Shown piece by piece: positions 1-6,656 of a stretch of 9,897 bases of DNA (positions are counted from its first letter, which is position 1; every line of letters starts with the position of its first letter). Origin of the DNA: Caccovicinus sp051878975 (lineage in GTDB: Bacteria > Bacillota > Clostridia > Lachnospirales > Lachnospiraceae). The stretch covers positions 1-9,897 of the forward strand of contig JBJELD010000068.1 of the NCBI GenBank assembly GCA_051878975.1. Reading direction: 5' to 3'. The notes below the pieces were generated by a model, which saw only the letters and a list, made by a program, of their open reading frames with translations, had not been told where the DNA came from and did no database searches. Both the position numbers and the translations under genes were made by a program.

Positions 1-1
1 A

Positions 2-178
2 AAATCTCCGCTGAATCAGACAGGAAGTGACCGTATGAAGTATATTCCCCTGTTCGGTTACTCCTTCCGCTGGAACATTGAAGTAAGCTATTATGAGCAG
101 AAGACCTTCTGGTCATTCTGCCGTTACATGGTGCGCAGCCGGAAAGGAATAGAAACACTGGGGAACCTGATCAACATC
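2..178 (+). pseudogene. C-terminal fragment of an IS4/IS701-like transposase
   Basis: The reading frame is open from the left edge, so the gene begins outside the window. The visible residues include a GYSFRWNIEVSYYEQKTFW stretch followed by YMVRSRKGIE and NLINI. This R-W-x-I-E-x-x-Y-E pattern near a transposase C-terminus is typical of IS4/IS701-type DDE transposases, where the Glu is part of the catalytic set. After NLINI (about position 178) the sequence no longer resembles that family and continues without a stop into an ISL3-like transposase tail. I therefore read this as a truncated remnant fused to another remnant, not an intact gene. The exact junction (about 170-182) is my estimate. 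The family name rests on motif memory only. Confidence 0.6.
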
Positions 179-398
179 GTATTTATAGATCGGTATAAAC
201 AGTCCTCAGTAAAAGAGCTTGCGTTGTTTGCCAGAGGCCTTGAGAATGACCTTGTTGCTGTGGAGAATGCGGTGGCAAGTCCGTTAAACAACGCATTCGT
301 GGGGGGCAAACAGCAAATTAAAGATGGTAAAAAGGACCATGTATGGCCGTTGTGAGATAAAACTTCTTGCTGCAAAATTGATGTACCAGATCGCCTAA
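179..398 (+). pseudogene. ISL3-family transposase remnant, frameshifted
   Basis: From about position 179 the frame encodes FIDRYKQSSVKELALFARGL and then a VASPLNNAFV segment, which match the C-terminal part of ISL3-family (DDE_Tnp_ISL3) transposases. The family continues as VEGxNxKLKxxKRxMYGR. Here the expected Glu codon is GGG (302-304). One extra A in the run at 308-310 shifts the frame, so the uncorrected frame ends at 355. Removing that A restores KLKMVKRTMYGR and a natural end AAKLMYQIA with stop at 396-398. Loss of the Glu, the frameshift and the missing N-terminal half make this a dead remnant. It is followed at once by the element's probable right end (398-430). Confidence 0.75.
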
Positions 399-430
399 AA
401 ATACCATCAAACGGATATTTGCGAAAGCAC
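398..430 (+). repeat. ISL3-element right end, copy 1
   Basis: This 33-bp stretch begins at the stop codon of the repaired ISL3 transposase frame and ends in GCGAAAGCAC. It matches positions 8010-8042 at 30 of 33 bases, in the same orientation, with a shared core CATCAAACGGATATTTGCG. ISL3-family ends commonly finish in a GCGGAAGAGCC-like sequence (GGCTCTTCCGC on the other strand), so this is probably the right terminal inverted repeat plus subterminal DNA. The outer end of the element is probably near 431. Confidence 0.7.
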
Positions 431-440
431 CAAAAACAGT

Positions 441-460
441 ATACGCCTAAAAAGGCGTAT
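441..460 (+). repeat. Perfect 7-bp hairpin upstream of the RpiR gene
   Basis: ATACGCC (441-447) and GGCGTAT (454-460) are exact reverse complements around a TAAAAA loop. No T-run follows (GTCGGG), so it is not a standard intrinsic terminator for upstream transcripts. It could be an operator palindrome for the RpiR regulator or a leader hairpin. A weak promoter-like pair (TTGCGA 419-424 and TATACG 440-445, spacer only 15) overlaps its left side. I have no confident promoter for the downstream gene. Confidence 0.4.
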
Positions 461-518
461 GTCGGGAAAAACTAGCATTGAAAACGTCCCAAAATGGGGT
501 AGTGTGTTTCGAAAATAA

Positions 519-545
519 AAGGAAAGGAACAACAAAACTTTCCTT
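519..545 (+). repeat. Perfect 8-bp inverted repeat in the RpiR leader
   Basis: AAGGAAAG (519-526) and CTTTCCTT (538-545) are exact reverse complements around an 11-base A-rich loop. The hairpin ends 18 bases before the ribosome site AAGGAGA (564-570) of the RpiR gene. Its 5' arm resembles a ribosome site and is sequestered by the 3' arm. It could stabilise the leader, affect translation, or be an operator half-site pair at DNA level. There is no adjacent T-run, so it is not a terminator. Confidence 0.4.
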
Positions 546-575
546 GGGTGCATCAAAGATAAAAAGGAGAAAGCT

Positions 576-1304
576 ATGTTCAGCTACGAGGTGATCAATT
601 CGTTTAATGATTTGGAGATGCAGGTATATGTCTATGTTCTGGAGCATAAGGAGCAGATGAAGCATATGACGATCCGTGCACTGGCTGATGCGGTGCATGT
701 CTCCACGGCGACCATCAGCCGTTTCTGCAGAAAAGCGGGTTGCAGCGGCTATGCCGAATTTAAGATGCAGTTTCAAATGTATCTGAATGAGAAGCGCCAA
801 AAGCAACCGGAGACGGATTTAAAGGAGATACATCGTTTTTTTGAGGAATTTCACTCCGAGGCATATCAGAAGCTGGTGGATCAGGTTGTGGAGGAGATAC
901 ACCAGAGAGGGCAGTTGCTTTTTTTCGGAATTGGGACCTCCGGTGTTTTGGGAAAATATGGAGCGCGATATTTTTCCAATCTTGGGAAATACAGCCAGTT
1001 TATTGAAGATCCGTTTTATCCCATTAACAGGGATTTGAAGGATACTGTTGTGATTGTACTGTCTGTTTCCGGAGAGACAGAGCAGGTGATCTATTTGGCG
1101 GGTCTTATGAAGGAGCATTGCTGCAAGCTGATCAGTATCACGAATAGGGCATCCTCTACGCTTGGAAAAATGTCGGACTATAATTTAACGTATTATGTTA
1201 CAAATCGAAAGCTGGAGCATGGGAGTGATATTACGACGCAGGTGCCGGTGATCTTTCTTCTGGAAACTCTGGGACGCAGAGTCGCAAATTATGAATCGTT
1301 TTAA
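576..1304 (+). CDS. MurR/RpiR-family transcriptional regulator
   Basis: The 242-residue product has the two-domain build of the MurR/RpiR family. The N-terminal helix-turn-helix (about residues 1-77, core MTIRALADAVHVSTATISRF at 31-50) binds DNA. The C-terminal SIS domain (about 108-235) binds a sugar phosphate; GIGTSGVLG at 118-126, SVSGETEQ at 163-170 and the SITN turn at 187-190 are its ligand-loop motifs. It is shorter than the usual 270-290 residues, mainly through a compact linker. The start follows AAGGAGA by five bases. It has its own intrinsic terminator at 1388-1416, so it is a separate unit from the PRD regulator next door. Its position suggests control of the beta-glucoside locus, probably by an intracellular sugar phosphate, but whether it activates or represses cannot be read from the sequence. 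Confidence 0.9.
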   Translation: MFSYEVINSFNDLEMQVYVYVLEHKEQMKHMTIRALADAVHVSTATISRFCRKAGCSGYAEFKMQFQMYLNEKRQKQPETDLKEIHRFFEEFHSEAYQKLVDQVVEEIHQRGQLLFFGIGTSGVLGKYGARYFSNLGKYSQFIEDPFYPINRDLKDTVVIVLSVSGETEQVIYLAGLMKEHCCKLISITNRASSTLGKMSDYNLTYYVTNRKLEHGSDITTQVPVIFLLETLGRRVANYESF

Positions 1305-1374
1305 CGGGGCGAAGGAGCGGCGGACCACAGAATGTGTTACAGATTGTTTCTGATTTGTCACAAGTTTCTGTTTC

Positions 1375-1389
1375 TTGAAAATGTTTCAA
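1375..1389. promoter_or_regulatory. TTGAAA-ATG-TTTCAA palindrome, possible operator
   Basis: TTGAAA (1375-1380) and TTTCAA (1384-1389) are exact reverse complements with a three-base centre. The site lies between the RpiR stop codon and the PRD regulator and overlaps the first bases of the terminator stem at 1388. Its size and symmetry suit a dimeric HTH protein, possibly RpiR. No second copy was found near the operon promoter, so the assignment is weak. Confidence 0.3.
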
Positions 1390-1416
1390 AAGCAGGCGGA
1401 CAACCTGCTTTTTTTT
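1388..1416 (+). terminator. Intrinsic terminator after the RpiR gene
   Basis: AGCAGG (1391-1396) pairs with CCTGCT (1404-1409) around a seven-base loop, and flanking AAA/TTT extends the stem to nine pairs (1388-1412). A run of eight T follows from 1409 to 1416. This is a well-formed rho-independent terminator 84 bases after the RpiR stop codon. Confidence 0.85.
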
Positions 1417-1427
1417 CGCGAGAAGGT

Positions 1428-1433
1428 TATAAT
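1428..1433 (+). promoter_or_regulatory. Consensus -10 box for the PRD regulator gene
   Basis: A perfect TATAAT lies 12 bases after the terminator T-run and 33 bases before the start codon at 1467. At 17-base spacing the -35 position (1405-1410, CTGCTT) is poor and lies inside the terminator's 3' arm. The promoter may therefore be weak or helped by an activator. An upstream TTGAAA at 1375 is too far away to serve as -35. Confidence 0.35.
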
Positions 1434-1466
1434 GAAGCTAACGAGAAGGAAAAGGGTGGTGTATGC

Positions 1467-3365
1467 ATGGCATCAGTCAGATTGCAGGAGTTATGTCTGC
1501 TTTTGCAGAAAAAAGAATACCGCACAGCACAGCAGCTGGCAGATCATCTGGGAGTTAGTGAAAAGACAGTGCGGATCCGGCTGCGGGAACTGGATACGGA
1601 ATTGAAAAAGCATGGAGCCGGAATTACGTCAAAGGCCAGATTCGGCTACCGACTGGAGATCACGGATCCGGAGAGTTTCAAAGTCTATCAGAAGGAATGT
1701 GAGGGAGAGGGTGCCGGCCAGATACCGGATAATGCCAGCGGGCGAAGTGATTATCTGCTGGCATATCTGCTGTTTCGGCCGGGATATGTGAAGATGGAGG
1801 AACTGTGCGATTTTATGTATATTTCCAAGCCAGTGCTTTCCAACTGTTTGAAGCTGGTGGAGTCGATCCTGAAGCGGTATTATCTTTCTATCGAACGACG
1901 TCCGAATTACGGAATACGGGTACAGGGAAAGGAATTTGATATACGCAGGCTGATCAGTGATTATTTTATTAAACGGAACTGTCTATCCGGATTTGATATA
2001 AGCCATCAGGATAAGGAGTTATCCCTGCTGGCAGATCAGGTAAAGAAACTGATGAACAAGTATGACGTGCATCTTTCCGAGACCTCTTTTGAGAATTTTG
2101 TTAATTACACTTACATCTCTCAGAGAAGAATCCGGAGCGGCTACTGCGTGCAGCTGGAAAAGGAAAGCCGGATTGAAATCGGGATAAAGGAGCAGTCTTT
2201 TATTCGGGAACTGATCGGCAGCCTGGAGGTGAAGGCAGGGATCCACTATAGCAGCGATGAGGAGAATTATCTTCTGCTGTATCTGGCCGGAAAACGAATG
2301 ATTGGAAACATGGTGGAAAATGATTCGAATTTCGTCATTAATGAGAGGACGGACCGGCTGGCTCTGGAGATGCTGAAGATGGCAGCAGGAGAATTTCACA
2401 TGGATTTTCACAATAATTTTGAACTGCGAATGACATTGAATCAACATCTGGTTCCTTTTGATGTGCGAATGCGGTATAGTATTCCGCTGAAAAATCCTAT
2501 GCTGTCCGAGATCAAAGAAAAATACAGTCTGGCTTATCAGATGGCGTACATTGCATCTGATGTGCTGCGGGATCATTATAAGAAAGAAATTCCTGAGGAT
2601 GAAATAGGATATTTTGCATTGATCTTTGCTCTGGCGCTGGAAAAAGGAAAGACAGACTGCCGGTATGATATTCTGGTTGTATGCAGTACCGGAAAAGGTA
2701 CTTCCCGCCTGCTGAAATATAAGTATGAGCAGGAATTTTCCGATTATCTGAAAAATATTTATGTTTGCGATCTGCTGGGGCTGGAACATTTCGACACGTC
2801 AAAGGTAGATTATATCTTTACTACAGTGCCCATTACAAGGGAGGTGCCAGTGCCGATCATTGAGGTGGGCGTGTTTCTCGGCACGGATGATATACAGAAG
2901 GTGACAGATATTCTCAGGTATGGGAATAGCGGCGGCATGATCCGTAGGTATTATGGGGAAAAACGGTTTCTTCGGAATGTGCCTGCCGGAAGCAAGGAAG
3001 AAGTTCTGGCATATATTTGCAGGATCATCCGGGAGCAGGAACAGGTGGATGAGGATTTTTATCAGCTTGTGCTGGAGCGGGAAGCTTTTGCGCAGATGGA
3101 TTACGGCAATTATATTGCTATTCCTCATCCAAACCGGATCGCGTCGGAGGAGTCTTTTGCCTATGTGGCGGTTCTGGATGAGCCGGTGATCTGGAATTGC
3201 CTTCCGGTTCAGGTGGTTCTGCTGACTTCCATCGGAAGGAAGGAAGATCAGGACCGACAGCGATTTTATGAGACAACAGCCCGGTTTGCGCTCAATGCAG
3301 ATGCTGTTTCCAGGCTGATCCAGAATCCAGATTATAAAGTTTTTATTGAACTGCTTCAGAAATGA
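1467..3365 (+). CDS. PRD-domain PTS-controlled transcriptional activator (LicR/MtlR/ManR type)
   Basis: The 632-residue protein reads as: HTH_11-like domain (about 5-60, ADHLGVSEKTVRIRLREL), second HTH region (about 95-155), PRD1 (about 180-285), PRD2 (about 295-395), EIIB-like domain with VVCSTGKGTS and Cys406 (about 400-490), and EIIA domain (about 510-632) with His554 in AIPHP. Proteins of this build activate PTS operons, and PTS phosphorylation of PRD His, EIIB Cys and EIIA His sets their activity. His327 of PRD2 is present (NQHLVPF). By motif alignment both PRD1 histidines are Tyr (214, 272) and the second PRD2 histidine is Ile386. The start at ATG 1467 is chosen because the domain begins there; an in-frame ATG at 1332 would run through the terminator. 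It lies directly upstream of the PTS operon it probably controls. Confidence 0.9.
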   Translation: MASVRLQELCLLLQKKEYRTAQQLADHLGVSEKTVRIRLRELDTELKKHGAGITSKARFGYRLEITDPESFKVYQKECEGEGAGQIPDNASGRSDYLLAYLLFRPGYVKMEELCDFMYISKPVLSNCLKLVESILKRYYLSIERRPNYGIRVQGKEFDIRRLISDYFIKRNCLSGFDISHQDKELSLLADQVKKLMNKYDVHLSETSFENFVNYTYISQRRIRSGYCVQLEKESRIEIGIKEQSFIRELIGSLEVKAGIHYSSDEENYLLLYLAGKRMIGNMVENDSNFVINERTDRLALEMLKMAAGEFHMDFHNNFELRMTLNQHLVPFDVRMRYSIPLKNPMLSEIKEKYSLAYQMAYIASDVLRDHYKKEIPEDEIGYFALIFALALEKGKTDCRYDILVVCSTGKGTSRLLKYKYEQEFSDYLKNIYVCDLLGLEHFDTSKVDYIFTTVPITREVPVPIIEVGVFLGTDDIQKVTDILRYGNSGGMIRRYYGEKRFLRNVPAGSKEEVLAYICRIIREQEQVDEDFYQLVLEREAFAQMDYGNYIAIPHPNRIASEESFAYVAVLDEPVIWNCLPVQVVLLTSIGRKEDQDRQRFYETTARFALNADAVSRLIQNPDYKVFIELLQK

Positions 3366-3406
3366 TTCTGGTATTTGTGTATATTTTTCAGAAAAAAGAA
3401 TTTATG

Positions 3407-3449
3407 ATTGCCACATTTAATCTGGAATTACCAGAATGAATGTGGCAAT
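3407..3449. promoter_or_regulatory. Long nested inverted repeat, probable activator operator
   Basis: ATTGCCACATT (3407-3417) and AATGTGGCAAT (3439-3449) are perfect 11-base reverse complements. Inside them TCTGG (3421-3425) and CCAGA (3431-3435) form a second small pair. The half-site centres are 32 bp apart, about three helical turns, and the right half ends 8 bp before the predicted -35 box. This is where DNA-binding PRD activators would be expected to act. As RNA it could also form a hairpin ending the regulator transcript, but only three T follow, so the operator reading is preferred. Confidence 0.6.
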
Positions 3450-3457
3450 TTCCGTTA

Positions 3458-3486
3458 TTGAGTTTACCGGAGAAAGTCGGTACAAT
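3458..3486 (+). promoter_or_regulatory. Sigma-A-type promoter of the beta-glucoside PTS operon
   Basis: TTGAGT (3458-3463) and TACAAT (3481-3486) are spaced by exactly 17 bases, matching TTGACA/TATAAT at 4 and 5 of 6 positions. Transcription would start near 3493 and give a leader of about 50 bases before the GH1 start codon. A 10-bp palindrome AATCGCGATT (3502-3511) lies just downstream of the predicted start and could be a repressor or cre-like site. Confidence 0.6.
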
Positions 3487-3543
3487 AAAATCAGTAAAGG
3501 AAATCGCGATTACTTGACAAAAATAATCAGGAGGCAAGAACCT

Positions 3544-4968
3544 ATGCTCAGAAATGATTTTTTATGGGGCGGAGCAGTGGCGGCGCATCAGCTGGAAGGA
3601 GGCTGGCAGGCCGGCGGAAAAGGTATCAGCATTGCGGATGTTATGACTGCTGGTGCCAATGGAATCAGCCGTGAAATTACGGATGGTGTAATTGATGGAA
3701 AAAATTATCCGAACCATGAGGCAATAGATTTTTATCACCACTATCGGGATGATATACGGCTTTTTGCGGAGATGGGGTTTAAGTGTTTTCGGACATCCAT
3801 TGCGTGGACCAGAATTTTTCCCACCGGTGAGGAGGAGACACCCAATGAGGAAGGACTTGCATTTTATGATGACATGTTTGAGACCTGCCATCAGTATGGA
3901 ATCGAACCGGTTATTACACTTTCTCATTTTGAGATGCCGTATCATCTGGTGGAGAAATACGGCGGATTCCGGAGCCGGAAATGCATCGAACTTTTTGTAA
4001 AATTTGCCAGAGTCTGTTTTGAACGGTACAAGGATAAGGTAAACTACTGGATGACCTTTAATGAGATCAATAACCAGGCCAATTATGAGACCGACTGGGC
4101 ACCGTTTACCAACTCGGGACTGCGGTTCTTGGAAGGTGAGGACCGGGAGTTTCTCATGTACCAGGCAGCTCATTACGAACTGGTGGCTGCGGCCAGGGCA
4201 GTTAAGATTGGTCATGAGATCAATCCGGATTTTAAGATCGGCTGTATGATTGCCATGACTCCCATTTATCCATATTCCTGCGATCCGGAGGATATGATGA
4301 TGGCTACGGTAGCAATGCAGAGAAGATTCTGGTTTGCGGATGTCCATGCGAGAGGTCATTATCCTAATTATATAAAGGCTTACTTTCGGCGAAAGGGTTT
4401 CCGGCTGGACATTACCCCGCAGGATGAGGCGGATTTAAAAGAGGGAATTGTCGATTATATTGGCTTTAGCTATTACATGTCCTTTGCTGTGAAGGCTGCG
4501 TCGGATAATCCCAATTACGACTACATAGAAGACAAGGTCCGCGTGGAAAATCCTCATGTAAAGGCAAGTGACTGGGGCTGGCCCATTGATCCGAAGGGAC
4601 TGCGCTACAGCTTAAATTGGCTGTATGAGCGGTATGAACTGCCGCTGTTTATTGTTGAAAACGGGCTGGGAGCTTACGATAAGAAGGACGGAGACGGAAT
4701 AATCCATGACACTTATCGGATCGATTATCTGCGGGCGCATATTGCTGCTATGAAGGAATGTGTGGAGCAGGATGGCGTGGATATCATGGGCTATACGCCA
4801 TGGGGCTGCATCGATTTGGTTTCCGCAGGAACCGGCGAGATGGAGAAGCGCTACGGATTCATTTATGTGGATAAGGATAATCAGGGAAACGGAACTCTCA
4901 GACGGGAGAAGAAGGAGAGCTTTGGGTGGTTTCAGCACGTGATCGCAACTAATGGGGAAGAATTATAA
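3544..4968 (+). CDS. GH1 6-phospho-beta-glucosidase
   Basis: This 474-residue glycoside hydrolase family 1 enzyme would hydrolyse PTS-imported 6-phospho-beta-glucosides in the cytoplasm to glucose-6-phosphate plus glucose or an aglycone. The N-terminus FLWGGAVAAHQLEG is the family's sugar-binding strand. The acid/base Glu174 lies in TFNEINN (the form seen in AscB/BglA-type enzymes, in place of TFNEP), and the nucleophile Glu372 lies in FIVENGLG. The phosphate-binding loop is SAGTGEMEKRYGF, with Ser427, Lys435 and Tyr437. Ala428 follows the Ser where 6-phospho-beta-galactosidases carry Trp, which favours gluco substrates. The start at 3544 is set by AGGAGG ten bases upstream; an in-frame ATG at 3436 lies inside the operator and lacks family sequence. 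It is the first gene of the operon, 19 bases before EIIB. Confidence 0.95.
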   Translation: MLRNDFLWGGAVAAHQLEGGWQAGGKGISIADVMTAGANGISREITDGVIDGKNYPNHEAIDFYHHYRDDIRLFAEMGFKCFRTSIAWTRIFPTGEEETPNEEGLAFYDDMFETCHQYGIEPVITLSHFEMPYHLVEKYGGFRSRKCIELFVKFARVCFERYKDKVNYWMTFNEINNQANYETDWAPFTNSGLRFLEGEDREFLMYQAAHYELVAAARAVKIGHEINPDFKIGCMIAMTPIYPYSCDPEDMMMATVAMQRRFWFADVHARGHYPNYIKAYFRRKGFRLDITPQDEADLKEGIVDYIGFSYYMSFAVKAASDNPNYDYIEDKVRVENPHVKASDWGWPIDPKGLRYSLNWLYERYELPLFIVENGLGAYDKKDGDGIIHDTYRIDYLRAHIAAMKECVEQDGVDIMGYTPWGCIDLVSAGTGEMEKRYGFIYVDKDNQGNGTLRREKKESFGWFQHVIATNGEEL

Positions 4969-4987
4969 ATCAGAGGAGGAAATCAAT

Positions 4988-5296
4988 ATGTTAACAATCA
5001 GATTATTCTGCAATCAAGGTATGTCAACCAGTCTGCTGGTTTCGAAAATGAGAGATGTAGCTGCAAGGCAGGGGATGGAGGTTGACATTGCCGCGTTCCC
5101 GGCAAACGAGATGGAGGACCGGATCAACGGTGTTGACTGTGCACTGTTAGGGCCGCAGGTGGGTTATTTGAAGGGCAAGGCAGTAAAGATCTGCGGAGCA
5201 AAGAATGTGCCGGTGGATGTGATCCCGATGGCGGATTATGGCATGTGCAACGGCGAGAAGGTTCTGGCATTTGCCGTAAAGCTGGCTGGTAAGTAG
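4988..5296 (+). CDS. PTS lactose/cellobiose-class EIIB component
   Basis: The 102-residue protein is the cytoplasmic EIIB domain that accepts phosphate from EIIA and passes it to the sugar carried by EIIC. The phosphorylated residue is Cys8 in the P-loop FCNQGMSTSLLV, typical of the Lac family. LLGPQVGYL at 53-61 is a second conserved block. Length matches the family (about 100 residues). The start at 4988 is preferred over the in-frame ATG at 4952 because GAGGAGGA (4973-4980) lies just upstream and because family members begin at this Met; the 4952 start would overlap the GH1 stop. Confidence 0.95.
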   Translation: MLTIRLFCNQGMSTSLLVSKMRDVAARQGMEVDIAAFPANEMEDRINGVDCALLGPQVGYLKGKAVKICGAKNVPVDVIPMADYGMCNGEKVLAFAVKLAGK

Positions 5297-5332
5297 GACT
5301 TGGATGACTGGTCAAAGAAAGGGGTATTTGCT

Positions 5333-6628
5333 ATGAAGGAATTTCTGAATGATAAAGTGATTCCGAAACTGATGGAATTTATTAATACGAAGGCAATTCA
5401 GGCATTGAAAGACGGACTTCTGTATTCTATGCCGATGATGATGGTCGGATCTGTCTGCCTTCTTCTGGCAAATTTTCCGTATGCTCCCATTGCGCATGCG
5501 CTGGCTGATCTGGGAATTGCCGCTATATTGAACCAAGCATATGAATGTACGTTTAATATTATGGCGCTGATTGCGGCTATCGGTATTGCGTTTACCTATG
5601 TGAAAAATGAAGGCTACAACGGCATGCCGGCAGGTGTTATTTCCTTGTGTGCATGGCTGATTATGCAGCCATCCTCCATCACTGTGGCAGATGGAAGTTC
5701 TGCAGGAGTCATTATGAAAACATGGACCGGCGGCCAGGGCATGGTCGGTGCGCTGCTGATCGGCTTAATCGTAGGCTGGACCTATAGTGTTTTTATGAAA
5801 AAGAACATTACGATTAAAATGCCCGCAGGTGTGCCGGAAGGTGTTTCCAATGCTTTTGTGGCATTGATTCCCGGCGCTGTGATCGTTGCCGGAGCCGCCG
5901 TTTTATATGCTGTTTTTAAGCTTGCGTTAAGTACAACCCCGCTGGAATGGATCTATAAAACCATTCAGATTCCGCTGCAGGGACTGACTGATTCCTTTGG
6001 CGGAGTGATCGGCATGGGTTTTGTGATTCCGTTTTTATGGTTCTTCGGTGTCCATGGTTCTACTATTATTGGAGGTATCATGGGACCTGTTTTATCTGCA
6101 AACTCAGCGGCCAATCAGGCGATTCTGGACGCGGGCATGGAGTTGAATCTGGCAAACGGCGGACATATTGTAACCCAGCAGTTCCTGGATCAGTTTATGA
6201 CTGTAACGGGGGCAGGTTTGACCATCGGTTTGGTTATGTATATGGCGTTTTTTGCAAGGTCCAGGCAGCTTCGTGAAATAGGAAGGCTGGGACTGGCTCC
6301 GGCGTTTTTTAACATTAATGAGCCGGTACTCTTTGGCACACCGGTTGTGCTCAATCCTTTGATGGCGGCTCCGTTTATCCTGATGCCTGTGATTTCCGGT
6401 GTGATCCAGTATTTTGCAATCTACATCGGCCTGTGTCCCATGTATGCAGGTGTGATTGTCCCATGGACCTGTCCGCCGATCATCTCCGGTTTTCTGATCG
6501 GAGGCTGGAGGACTGCGCTGCTCCAGACGGCAATTCTTGTTCTGAGCTTTTTTGTATATGCACCATTTATCCGTGTGATTGATAAGAACTATGCAAAGCA
6601 GGAGCAGGAAGCAGCGGCGCAGGCATAG
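5333..6628 (+). CDS. PTS lactose/cellobiose-class EIIC permease
   Basis: The 431-residue integral membrane protein is the sugar channel of the PTS, which moves the beta-glucoside inward while EIIB phosphorylates it. The N-terminal amphipathic region (FLNDKVIPKLMEFINTKAI) and about ten hydrophobic segments follow the CelB/ChbC pattern. His241 in FGVHGST and Glu330 in NINEPVLFG correspond to the residues thought to bind the sugar and assist phosphate transfer in the ChbC structure. The Met at 5333 follows an AAAGGGG-type ribosome site and matches family N-termini; an upstream in-frame ATG at 5300 has no good ribosome site. The 36-base gap after EIIB and 28-base gap before EIIA indicate one operon. 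The motifs do not separate cellobiose from other beta-glucosides. Confidence 0.95.
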   Translation: MKEFLNDKVIPKLMEFINTKAIQALKDGLLYSMPMMMVGSVCLLLANFPYAPIAHALADLGIAAILNQAYECTFNIMALIAAIGIAFTYVKNEGYNGMPAGVISLCAWLIMQPSSITVADGSSAGVIMKTWTGGQGMVGALLIGLIVGWTYSVFMKKNITIKMPAGVPEGVSNAFVALIPGAVIVAGAAVLYAVFKLALSTTPLEWIYKTIQIPLQGLTDSFGGVIGMGFVIPFLWFFGVHGSTIIGGIMGPVLSANSAANQAILDAGMELNLANGGHIVTQQFLDQFMTVTGAGLTIGLVMYMAFFARSRQLREIGRLGLAPAFFNINEPVLFGTPVVLNPLMAAPFILMPVISGVIQYFAIYIGLCPMYAGVIVPWTCPPIISGFLIGGWRTALLQTAILVLSFFVYAPFIRVIDKNYAKQEQEAAAQA

Positions 6629-6656
6629 ATGATTTTTTATTAAGGAGATGAAGGCC

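Noticed and set aside
1332..1466. An upstream in-frame start giving the PRD regulator 45 extra residues
   Set aside because: The extension would translate through an intrinsic terminator and a -10 box; the HTH domain begins directly after ATG 1467.
2019..2789. A 256-codon minus-strand open frame inside the PRD regulator
   Set aside because: It is antisense to a well-conserved multi-domain protein, has His/Gln/Ile-rich shadow composition and no recognisable motif.
3366..3393. TTCTG/CAGAA pair after the PRD regulator as a terminator
   Set aside because: Only five base pairs around an 18-base loop and no T-run after the stem.
3436..3543. An upstream in-frame start giving the GH1 enzyme 36 extra residues
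   Set aside because: That region holds the operator repeat, promoter and ribosome site, and family members begin at the MLRNDFLWG-type N-terminus.
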